From contig BSBM01001719.1 in NCBI GenBank assembly GCA_027924585.1, positions 8,056,001 to 8,120,000 of the forward strand: a stretch of 64,000 nucleotides of DNA, read 5' to 3'. This stretch comes from Larix kaempferi. Its lineage: Eukaryota; Streptophyta; Pinopsida; Pinales; Pinaceae. The translations under genes were made by a program, and so were the position numbers. Positions 49,216 to 58,138 of the stretch are shown piece by piece. Below the pieces are notes generated by a model, which worked only from the letters and a program-made list of their open reading frames with translations, was not told the DNA's origin and ran no database searches. Each line of letters begins with the position of its first letter. The stretch's first letter is position 1.

Positions 49216-51210
49216 ATGAAACCTAAAACTAGACTGTTCCAGTTCCTTGAAAAGAAAGATATGGGAAAAAACAGTAAAAGTGGTAAGGTTAATAGAGCTG
49301 AACCCACGGACTTGACATGGATTAAAAAACTTCCAGATTGTGCAGAGTTGTTCCAACAGGCAGGATGGTTGAAATTCTTCAAGAAGATAGATGGTTTTAA
49401 TGCCCAAGTATCCTGCAATTTTGCCAAAGGACTTAAGAATGAGATGATCATAATGGATCCTTTGAGATTCAAATTGACTGTAGATTTAATTTCAGAAGCC
49501 ACTGAAATTAGTAATGAGGGTGAGCTCTGGTTTAAGAAGTCTCCTTTTGAGTTTGATCCTCAAAGATACTTATTGCCCAATGTTGTTCCTGACTGGAACA
49601 AAGGTATTATCATTCATAATTTCAAGAGGGAATGGATTGAACCTATAAGGATTCTTCAGAGTTATATAACTTGTGAAGGGAGGTACTCATTAGTGTTCAA
49701 ATACCATCTCAGGTTCCTACAGCACATGGCAGGGGTGTCTAAAATGAATTTGCCATTCTTTTTCTTCAAAAGCCTGCAGAAAATGTCAAGCAAAATTAAA
49801 CAGCAGGATGATCATACTTCTCAATCATTGTTTCACCATGGTCTCATCAAGTTAATCATCTCTACAGTGTTGCAGCATGAGGAAAAAACTTGGGACTTCT
49901 TTTTGTTTTGGTCAGGGATTCATTCTAAAGGCGAAGACCAACAACCCAAAAGGCAAACTGATAAGGGAAAAGTAATGATACAAAAGTTGGGGCATTCAGC
50001 TAAACCTGTAAACAAACATGGCATTAAAGCTAAAAAGGAAACAAAGCAGGTAGCAGAGGAAGAACAGACTGACAGTCAGCCTCAGGAAATTCCACAGCAC
50101 AATAAAGTCAAATTTTCATTATTTGATGACAAAAAGGAAAAGCAAATTCTTGGAAAGAAGTCATCATCTATAAAAGTGGTTCAAGAAGAGAGGAAAATTG
50201 ATATCAAAGTTATTCCTGTAGCAAAAGAAGAAGTCCAGAATCAGCCCAAAAGCCCCATCACAGTCCTCTCAGATGATGAGGGCTATATGTTAGAGGAAGA
50301 GCAGTTCATTCCTGAGATCAAGGTTAAAGCTGAGATTAAAGAAAATCAAGCTATAGAGGACAAAACTACCAAGCCTAAGAAGAAGATCAAAAAACTGGAA
50401 GTGGTAGAGTTAGCATCTATCCAATATCAAGGGAAGAAACTAAAAATGATGGCAGAGGCAGCTTCCTTATGGAGACCTAAAACTAGGTCTAAAAACAAAT
50501 TAAGATTAAGCATGAAAAAGCTGTTAAATCCAAAATTGAAGACTGATAAGGTGACCATCTCTGATGAAGAATCCATGGAGGAGCAATCAAAGAAAAATGA
50601 ATTGCATTCAGTTAAAAGAGAGGATTTTGGGTCTGTAAATGTAACAGGTGAAGAAAGCTCTAAATCCATTGTTGAAAACAATTCTGGAAAATTGTTAACA
50701 GAAGATATTAAATCAGCACAGGTAATAGGTGTTTTAAACCCTATCATTGAAGATACTGCTGTAAAGCCATTGACGGAGGAATTGATGTTTAAGAAGTTTG
50801 ACATGTTTTGGAAACCAAGTGAAGATCAGGATGCTGCAATAGAAAAATTGGTTAATTCTGACAAGGAGAATTTGAAGAAGACTGTCAAACAGTACAAGCA
50901 TCAAATGAGCTACATGCAGGAAGTTAATGATGGCCTAATGATGGCAAATAGAAGATTGAGAGAAGATCTTCAAGATACTCATGACAATTTTCAGGAGTTG
51001 GTGATTGATGCAAAAGAGGCACTCAGAAGAAAAAGGGTTGCTGACAGGAATTGCTCAGAATTAGAAAAGACAGTTCAAACCTTGCAGCAGGAAAATGAAC
51101 ACCTACACAAAAGGATAGCTGAGCTGGAGAAAAAGCACAAAAGAGTGAAGAAAATATCCTCAAGTCCAGATGGCATCTCTTTGCTTGTGGAGGCATCGAA
51201 AGAGATCTAA
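49216..51210 (+). CDS. LTR-encoded ORF of unknown function, 5' LTR copy, 664 aa
   Basis: Uninterrupted from the ATG at 49216 to TAA. Residues about 30-235 look like a folded domain (GWLKFFKKIDGF, SYITCEGRYSLVFKYHLRFL, KMNLPFFFFKSLQKM, SLFHHGLIKLIIST). Residues about 240-540 are Lys/Glu/Ser-rich and probably disordered. Residues about 545-650 form a strong coiled coil (KYQ-type heptads, ELEKTVQTLQQENEHLHKRI) ending in basic residues. There is no zinc knuckle, protease, RT or membrane segment. I recall similar uncharacterised plant ORFs only vaguely and cannot name a family. It lies upstream of the best TATA-like site of the LTR, so in this copy it may need a separate promoter. The ATG chosen is the first in frame; MGKNSKSG at residue 16 is an alternative. 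Confidence 0.85.
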   Translation: MKPKTRLFQFLEKKDMGKNSKSGKVNRAEPTDLTWIKKLPDCAELFQQAGWLKFFKKIDGFNAQVSCNFAKGLKNEMIIMDPLRFKLTVDLISEATEISNEGELWFKKSPFEFDPQRYLLPNVVPDWNKGIIIHNFKREWIEPIRILQSYITCEGRYSLVFKYHLRFLQHMAGVSKMNLPFFFFKSLQKMSSKIKQQDDHTSQSLFHHGLIKLIISTVLQHEEKTWDFFLFWSGIHSKGEDQQPKRQTDKGKVMIQKLGHSAKPVNKHGIKAKKETKQVAEEEQTDSQPQEIPQHNKVKFSLFDDKKEKQILGKKSSSIKVVQEERKIDIKVIPVAKEEVQNQPKSPITVLSDDEGYMLEEEQFIPEIKVKAEIKENQAIEDKTTKPKKKIKKLEVVELASIQYQGKKLKMMAEAASLWRPKTRSKNKLRLSMKKLLNPKLKTDKVTISDEESMEEQSKKNELHSVKREDFGSVNVTGEESSKSIVENNSGKLLTEDIKSAQVIGVLNPIIEDTAVKPLTEELMFKKFDMFWKPSEDQDAAIEKLVNSDKENLKKTVKQYKHQMSYMQEVNDGLMMANRRLREDLQDTHDNFQELVIDAKEALRRKRVADRNCSELEKTVQTLQQENEHLHKRIAELEKKHKRVKKISSSPDGISLLVEASKEI

Positions 51211-51363
51211 GGCAGTTAGGTTCATTTAATGTTTTTGTTAAAGATCTGCTATTTTTAGCAAAATTGTAATTTGTAAAAATGTAAATGCTACTTTACCTAG
51301 TCTTAGTCATTCGATGGAGGATTAATAGGAAATACCCTAACTGTTTTTGGGAGATGGAAAAAC

Positions 51364-51372
51364 TATTTAAAG
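51364..51372 (+). promoter_or_regulatory. Candidate TATA box of element T LTR
   Basis: tatttaaag lies about 150 bases after the LTR ORF, followed by a purine-rich stretch and a plausible start region. The 3' LTR has tatttaaat at the same place (61512). A weaker AT-rich candidate (atttaaatat) lies before the ORF near 49147. If 51364 is right, the ORF lies in U3. Confidence 0.5.
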
Positions 51373-51862
51373 AGGGAGAAAAGATATTGTAGAGGTTCGA
51401 ATTTTTGGAGAGCTAGAGGAGGTCTGCAAACTGTGCTTTCATCCAGACTTGTTCACTGCTAAGTATTGCAAACTCTCATATTGCATTTTTGATGAAACTA
51501 TGAATATATAACTCCTTATTCCACTTCTGATATGTGTTGGCTTCATTTTAAACTTATACAGTTTCTTGATTGACAAATTCATTTCTGGTTTTAGGTATAA
51601 TTTCCAGTGGTGCTTGTCTTTTATTGTATGAACTTCATTGCAATCTTTTGTTGGATTCCTGAGATATATATGCATCTTCATGGATATATGTATATGAATT
51701 AGTTTTTACTTATCTGTTGAATGTATTCCCTTATGCTCTTGAAGTTTTTAACCAAAACCTACAAAACAAAACCCTAAAAACCTAGTTTGGATTGTTTTTT
51801 ATTTTGAGATTGTGTTGGCTTGTTACCTTAGCCTTAGTAACAATTTCTGGCACAAACATCTT

Positions 51863-51880
51863 TGGCGCCGTTGCCGGGGA
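51863..51880 (+). promoter_or_regulatory. Primer binding site (tRNA-Asp type), element T
   Basis: tggcgccgttgccgggga lies four bases after the 5' LTR. It matches the complement of the plant tRNA-Asp 3' end with about one mismatch, the primer used by many Tat and Athila elements. Confidence 0.85.
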
Positions 51881-52362
51881 CGAAGCTGAAGCATATCTTC
51901 CCTGGGATACTCATCATTTTTCCTGGTTTAAGAGGTGGACTTGAACCAGCATTTTTGAAGGCTATTTTCACCATAAAAGTCACACTGGCTTCTAAAGGGA
52001 TTGGGACTAGGAATAAGCCTGTTTCTCCATTAAATCTGGGTGTGACAGACCCTGAGCAGATTTTGAAAACAGCAAACAAACTCAGAAAATCTCAATCTTT
52101 GCCAACTTTCTGTGATTCTCATCAGTTGGGTGAGTCATTAGACCCAGCTGAAATTTCACCGTGTTCAAAACCTATCTTCTCTGAGAGCAGTTTTCAGGTT
52201 TTCACTAATCCTCAAAGTTTCTTGAAGGCTAAAGCCTCTTCTCCTGATAAAATACCAATCTTTCAGTTGAAACTAGGAAAAAATACCTTTCAAAAAGGGT
52301 CCAGTCAAATCCCTTCCTTTTCAAAACCTAATTTGAAACTTCAGTCTAAACTTCAGTCCACG

Positions 52363-54423
52363 ATGGCAGCCCAAAATCCACCTATGGATATGATGGACAG
52401 GATGGTAGCAGCTAGGTATGCACCATTAGTTTTACCTCAGCCTCTACATGCTTTGCCCGGAGGGGATTATCAGAAATATATGCCTAGATTTAATGGCCAA
52501 GGGGAAAATACTGCTGAGGAACATTGGGAGGCTTTTATGAGTTATGCTGACAATCAGAATATTGAAATTAAAGATGTGTGGATGAGGGTTTTTGTTCAGA
52601 GTCTGGATGGTGATGTAAGAAAATGGTTTAGAGATTTGCCTGCTAACTCCATTACTATTATTGAAGAACTCCATGAGCTTTTCATGAGACAATGGGGAGA
52701 TACGAAAGATCACACATATTACATAACCGAATTTGGAGCTCTCAGAAGAAAGAAAGATGAGACTGTTGCAGATTTTTCCAAGAGGTTTAATAAGATGTAT
52801 AGTAGAATTCCAGCAGAAATTAAACCCACTGAAACATCAGCCAAGTTGACCTATGCCAATGCTTTCGATCATGAATTTTCTCTATTACTCAGAGAGAGGA
52901 GACCTATCACCCTGCTGAACATGCAAGATGCAGCCCTAGAAGTAGAGTCTAATTTGTTAGCTTCAAATAGACTTAAGAATGAAACATCTCAGCAGCGATA
53001 TGAAAGAAAAGGAAAGAAAGAAGCTGTCACGGCAGGCTCTGCTTCTCAATCTGCTGAGGCCAAGATAGATGAGATGGCCAAAATGGTTAAGATCCTTACT
53101 GCAAAGTTGAATAAACTAGAGCTTGAAAAGAATTCTGCTAAACCTGCTCCGGAAGCTCAGAGGAATCCAAACAATCAAAATCAGTTTAGAAGACAATTTG
53201 CACCTAGATTCATGCCAAGGGAACGAAGAAATAATGACATCCAGCAAGAAAGGAGAGAAAATGAAGATCAGAAAGTGCCCCCTCCTTTCCAAAATAATTT
53301 GGTTGATGAAGAAGAAATTGATCAGCAGTTGCTTTTTGAAGAAACTGAGACTGATCAGGACATGAATCACATTGGAGATAAAATGTTTACAGGCTTTGTT
53401 ACTAAAGAAGATTTCCTAAATTCTGAGTATTATGATGCTGATTTATATGAGGTTGAAGATGATTTGGAATGTGAAAAAACTACTGTAAATGCTGCTACCA
53501 ATCAGAATGGAGTTAAGAAAATTATTAATCTCAGAACTGGACCAAAACAAGTAGTTCAAGCTCCTAAGAAAAAAGCTGCTGTTCCTGCTCCAGTTATTCC
53601 TGATAAACCAATTGCTGATCCTGTAGCAGAAAAGAAGCAACCTGCAGAAAAACCTAAGAAGAATACAGAAATTGAAGAGGTGAATAGGTCGGGTCAACAT
53701 TTTAGTTTGGAAAATGAATTAGGAAAACTCAAAATTCCTGTGCCATTTTCTGAGCTTATAAAAAATCCATCATACAAGAATACAGTTTTGAAGGTAATGA
53801 ATATGCCAAATAATCAGCCAGTTTCAAAAACAGTGAATCTTCAGGAAGAAAACCCTAGAATTTTTATTGGATCAGCTTTAGCTGAGAAGAATGAAAATGA
53901 AGCTGGGGCTTCTCCTCCATTTTATATAACTCTGACTGTGCATGAGCAGATGATTCATAACTGTCTACTAGATTCAGGAGCATCCCATAATTTGATGCCA
54001 AAATCTGTGATGGAAGCCCTGGGCCTTAATGTCACTAAGCCTTACCATGATTTATATGCCTTTGACTCCCGAGCTGTAAAATGTCTAGGAGTGATAAAAG
54101 ATATGGTTGTCAATCTTACTCAGTTACCCATGAAAAGTGTAATAATGGATGTTGTGGTAGCTGACATCACACCGAAATTTGGCCTACTTTTGTCTAGGTC
54201 ATGGGCTAAGAAAGTTGGAGGAACATTACAGATGGACCTCTCTTATGCAACTATTCCTGTTTTTGGTGGGGAAAACAGGAGACTTTATAGAGAGTTACAG
54301 TTGGCTTATATAGTCACAGATGAGAAAAACCCTACAAATCACCCAATGTATTCTGTGGATAAAGACCTTGGTTCATGCATACTACAGTTTAGTGAAGAAG
54401 AGAATTCTGCTGGTGTGTTATAA
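52363..54423 (+). CDS. gag-protease of element T, 686 aa
   Basis: The first ATG of the frame is at 52363 (MAAQNPPMDMMDRM), though the frame is open back to the primer site. Gag features are MPRFNGQGENTAEEHWEAF, DVRKWFRDLPANSI, FMRQWGDTKDH and VADFSKRFNKMYSRIP, a typical Ty3/gypsy capsid region. A basic, Gln/Asn-rich part follows. I see no CCHC zinc knuckle. The protease has LLDSGASHNLMPKSVM with DSGA at 53971-53982, then FGLLLSRSWAKKVGG. The frame ends in TAA (54421-54423) and pol continues in the same frame. Confidence 0.9.
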   Translation: MAAQNPPMDMMDRMVAARYAPLVLPQPLHALPGGDYQKYMPRFNGQGENTAEEHWEAFMSYADNQNIEIKDVWMRVFVQSLDGDVRKWFRDLPANSITIIEELHELFMRQWGDTKDHTYYITEFGALRRKKDETVADFSKRFNKMYSRIPAEIKPTETSAKLTYANAFDHEFSLLLRERRPITLLNMQDAALEVESNLLASNRLKNETSQQRYERKGKKEAVTAGSASQSAEAKIDEMAKMVKILTAKLNKLELEKNSAKPAPEAQRNPNNQNQFRRQFAPRFMPRERRNNDIQQERRENEDQKVPPPFQNNLVDEEEIDQQLLFEETETDQDMNHIGDKMFTGFVTKEDFLNSEYYDADLYEVEDDLECEKTTVNAATNQNGVKKIINLRTGPKQVVQAPKKKAAVPAPVIPDKPIADPVAEKKQPAEKPKKNTEIEEVNRSGQHFSLENELGKLKIPVPFSELIKNPSYKNTVLKVMNMPNNQPVSKTVNLQEENPRIFIGSALAEKNENEAGASPPFYITLTVHEQMIHNCLLDSGASHNLMPKSVMEALGLNVTKPYHDLYAFDSRAVKCLGVIKDMVVNLTQLPMKSVIMDVVVADITPKFGLLLSRSWAKKVGGTLQMDLSYATIPVFGGENRRLYRELQLAYIVTDEKNPTNHPMYSVDKDLGSCILQFSEEENSAGVL

Positions 54424-56008
54424 GTACAAAAAGATCAGCCTGTAAAACACAGTCAAGAAGAGCAGGATGTATTGTGGCAGTTGTATTTTGATGGGTCTTC
54501 ATGCAAAGAAGGTGCTGGAGCTGGAGTTTTATTGATTTCTCCTGGAGGTGAAATGGTGAAACTTATGTATAAGTTAGAATTTGCTACCACCAACAATACT
54601 GCTGAGTATGAGGCCCTGCTACTGGGATTGAAGGCTGCAAAAGATTTAGGAATTCAACAGATTTCTGCATTTGGCGACTCCGAACTAGTTGTTCAACAAG
54701 TGAAGAACAAATATCAAGTAAAGCAGGGTTTGTTGAAAGTATATCGAAATGAGGTATGGGATATGCTTGAAAATTATTTTATAGCATTTAATATCACTCA
54801 TATTCCCAGAAATCATAATGAAACTGCAGATTCTTTAGCCCTGGCTGCCACACATTTCAGAATTCCAAAAACCACTCAATTAAGGTATCCAATAGAAGTG
54901 AGATATAGGCCATGTGTTCCAGATAATGTGAAACATTGGAGGGTTTTTGAAGATGACATTGAAATAAAAAAATTTCTCGAGCTGGTAGATGAATTTTCAA
55001 ACAATCAAATTGATCAGGAAATGGATGAAAAGGAGGAACAGTTGGATGAATTTACTGCAGAAGAGATTGCTGGACATAAGATTATTGAATTGAAGAGTAA
55101 TTTCATTCCGAAAGGTCTAGTACCTCTGGAAAGAATATTCACTAAGGATGATACACCTTCTAGACCAGTAATTCAGTCTTCAGAAGACAATGTAGAGGAT
55201 TATAATATTGGTTCAGCAGAACATCCCAGAATGGTAAAGCTTTCTAAAAACCTAACAGCAGAGCAAAGAAGTAGATATATTAAGTTGTTGAAAAAATATA
55301 TAGATGCATTTGCCTGGTCTTACAAAGAACTAAAAACTTATGATACAGCAGTTATTCAGCACAAGGTTCCTTTGAAACCTAATGTCAAACCTTTCAGGCA
55401 GAAATTAAGAAGAATCAATCCAGCCTTGTTTCCTGTGATTGAAAAAGAACTCAAGAAGTTATTGGATGCAAAGATAATAGTGCCTCTTAGGTATTCTTCT
55501 TGGGTGGCTAATTTGGTTCCTGTTAGAAAGAAGAATGGAGAGATTCGATTATGTGTTGACTTCAGAAATTTGAATCGATCATCATTAAAAGACAATTATC
55601 CTCTCCCCAAGATTGAACAGGTTTTGCAGCAGGTGGTTGGAGCTCAAAGGATTTCAATGCTAGATGGTTTCTCAGGGTATAATCAGATTGCTATGCACCC
55701 TGATGATAAAGAAAAAACAGCTTTTACAACCCCCTGGGGGACATTTATGTATGACAAGATGCCTTTTGGCTTGATGAATGCTGGAGCAACATTTCAGAGA
55801 GCCATGGATATTGCATTCGTGGGAGAAAAAGATAAGTTTGTGGTTATTTATCTGGATGATATTACAATCTTCTCCAAATCTGATGATGAACATTTGAAAC
55901 ATTTGGAGCAAACCTTCATAAAGTGCAGAAAATTTGGCTTATCCTTGAACCCTAAAAAATCACATTTTGCTGTACAGGAAGGTAAGTTGCTTGGTCACTT
56001 GGTATCAG
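54424..56008 (+). CDS. Extra RNase H followed by reverse transcriptase (element T)
   Basis: In frame with gag-protease after one TAA. A complete RNase H domain comes first (about 54472-54880): Asp in YFDGSS (54490), Glu in NTAEYEAL (54604), Asp in FGDSELV (54676) and Asp in NETADSLA (54829), so all four acidic residues are present. It resembles the archaeal-type extra RNase H of Tat elements. A linker of about 180 residues follows. RT has PVRKKNGEIRLCVDFRNL, FSGYNQIAMHP, MPFGLMNAGATFQ and the active site YLDD (55849-55860). A frameshift near 56008 separates it from the rest of pol; the short frame ends at 56040. Confidence 0.88.
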
Positions 56009-57992
56009 GATTGACCCTGAGAGAGTCAAAGGAATACTGAAAATTAGTTTGCCCAGGAGTAAAAAGGATGTGCAATCATTTATTGGCAAAATCAATTTTC
56101 TGCGATGGTTTATTCCTAATTTTGCTGAAACCATTAAGCAAATTACAGGCATGTTAAAAAAGGATCAAGAAGTCAGATGGACTGTTGAAGCAAAGACAGC
56201 TTTTGAAAAGATTAAAGTGGCTCTGACTGAAGCACCTGTTCTGGTGAGTCCAAATTTTGACAAAGAATTTCTTACATTTTCTTTTGCTTCAGAGGACACC
56301 ATTGCTGCTGTATTACTTCAGAAGAATGAAGAGGGATTGGAACAACCAATTGCCTTTTTCAGCAAAACACTTAGAGATTCCGAGCTGAAATACAGTATCT
56401 TGGAGAAACAAGCTTATGCCCTGGTAAAGGCTTTAAAATTTTTCAGAATTTATATTTTACACTCCAAGGTTGTTTCATTTGTTCCAAATGCTGCAGTGAA
56501 GGATGTTTTGACACAGCCTGATAGTGAAGGAAAGAGGGGAAGGTGGATTGCCAAAATTATGGAATACGAAGTGGAAATCAGACCTACTAAGCTGGTCAAA
56601 GGACAAGGATTGGCCAAACTGCTGGCTGATTCAAATTGTCAGGCATTAGGGTTACATGCTATGACAGAAGAATCAGCACCTGAAGAAAATCAAATAATTC
56701 TGGAAAAAGAAAGAATCATGGATTCTTATTCATCTTCAGATTGGTATGCTGACATTGTCCATTTTCTGTTATTTTTACAATGTCCAGAACACTTAGACAG
56801 AAAAGCTGCCAGATCCTTGAAATTGAAAACTACCAAATACTGTCTGATAGAAGGTCAATTGTTTTGGAAAGATCCAGCAGGAATCTTATTAAGGTGTTTA
56901 GATCAAGCTGAAATAAAGGAAGTGATTTCAGAATCTCATGAAGGAGCTTGTGGAGGACATAAATACTGGAAAACAACAGCTTATAAAATTTTAAGAGCTG
57001 GTTACTATTGGCCTTCACTTTTTACAGATGTTTATCAAACTGTAAGATCTTGCATACCTTGTCAAAAGTTTGCAGGTAAACAGAAGTTGTTGTCTTTACC
57101 TTTGAAGCCTATTGTAGTCAATGCCCCTTTTCAGCAGTGGGGTCTGGATTTTATTGGAGAAATAAACCCAGCATCTTCAGGCCAGCATCATTGGATTTTG
57201 ACTGCCACAGATTTCTTTACAAAGTGGGTGGAGGCTATCCCCACAAGGAATGCCACAGATAAGGTAATTATGGATTTCATAGAAAATAATATTCTGAGCA
57301 GGTTTGGTTGTCCACAGAGATTGATTACTGATAATGCCAAAGCATTCAAATCCAAGGCAATGGTGGCCTTTTGTGAGAAAAATGGTATTATGCTAAAACA
57401 CTCAACTCCCTATTATCCTCAGGGAAATGGGCAAGCTGAATCATCTAACAAGAATATCATTCAGTGCATCAAGAAATTGCTCAAACAAAATAAAAAATCT
57501 TGGGATTCAATGTTGAAATATGCATTATGGGCAGATAGGATTACTGTAAAACAAGCCATTGGTACTTCACCCTTTCAGCTGGTTTATGGAACAGAAGCAG
57601 TGTTTCCAGTACAATTGGGAATCCCAGTAATGAAGTTCCTCCAAAATTCTCAAGAGGAACCAGATGATTTGCAAAGGAGAATTTTTGAAATGATTGAGTT
57701 ACAGCAGAACAGGGAGAAGGTAGACAAAGAAGCCCAGCTGTATAGAGCTAAAATGAAAACCAGGTTTGACAGAAATATCAAAGATCACATTTTTTCAGAA
57801 GGTGAGATGGTTTTAAGATGGGATGCAAGAAAGGAACAAAAGGGGAAACATGGAAAATTTGATAATTTATGGTTTGGCCCTTTTCTGATAGCTAAGGTTT
57901 TGGAAAATAATACTTTCATATTGCAGTCATTGGAAGGAGAGGAATTGCTCAGCCCTGTTAATGGGCGATTCCTCAAGCATTTCTACAGTTAA
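56009..57992 (+). CDS. Degenerate RNase H and integrase (element T)
   Basis: The frame resumes at about 56009 (RIDPERVKGILK) and stays open to TAA at 57992. The RT thumb region contains FIGKINFLRWFIPNF. The normal-position RNase H (about 56265-56620) keeps its fold pattern (PIAFFSKTLRDSELKYSILE) but the first catalytic position reads FSFASEDTIAA, lacking the usual Asp, so it probably serves as a connection domain. Integrase: zinc finger HEGACGGHKYWKT ... CIPCQKF (about 56935-57065), Asp in WGLDFIGE (57145), Asp in LITDNAKAF (57329), Glu in GNGQAESSNKN (57433), and a C-terminal RWDARKEQKGKHGKF ... GPFLIAKV domain. Confidence 0.9.
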
Positions 57993-58138
57993 ATGAAGAT
58001 CATGGTCACTTTTCATTGTATATACCGGTGTGAGTGAGATTGAATAAAGACTCCATAGCCCAATGGAAGACTGAAGGCACTAGTCTACAGGTTCTTGAAG
58101 CCTCACAGGGAGGACTTCATCCCGCAGCTGGAGCCAGA
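57993..58138 (+). other. 3' untranslated stretch of element T before the 3' LTR
   Basis: It contains an aataaag polyadenylation-like signal near 58043 and a short purine run agggagga near 58108. The bases directly before the LTR (gcagctggagccaga) are not the usual polypurine tract. Confidence 0.6.

Larger units (their letters stand above)
47992..51858 (+). repeat. 5' LTR of element T (ORF-bearing)
   Basis: Colinear with 58139-62006 with a constant offset of 10,147 bases, changed by one base after a T-run near 51228. It contains a 1.2-kb non-coding part, the 664-codon ORF, a TATA-like site at 51364 and about 480 bases to the end. Confidence 0.95.

Noticed and set aside
48762-49502. Minus-strand open frames at the start of the LTR ORF of element T (and the same at 58909-59649)
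   Set aside because: They overlap the long plus-strand ORF or its leader, have biased composition, and show no domain.
51863-51880. This site as part of a tRNA-Asp gene
   Set aside because: Only the 18 bases complementary to the tRNA 3' end are present, directly after an LTR, which is a primer site.
51862-52362. Upstream part of the 853-codon gag frame as a gag N-terminus
   Set aside because: It has no ATG, begins inside the primer site, and typical gag features start after the ATG at 52363; kept only as a finding.
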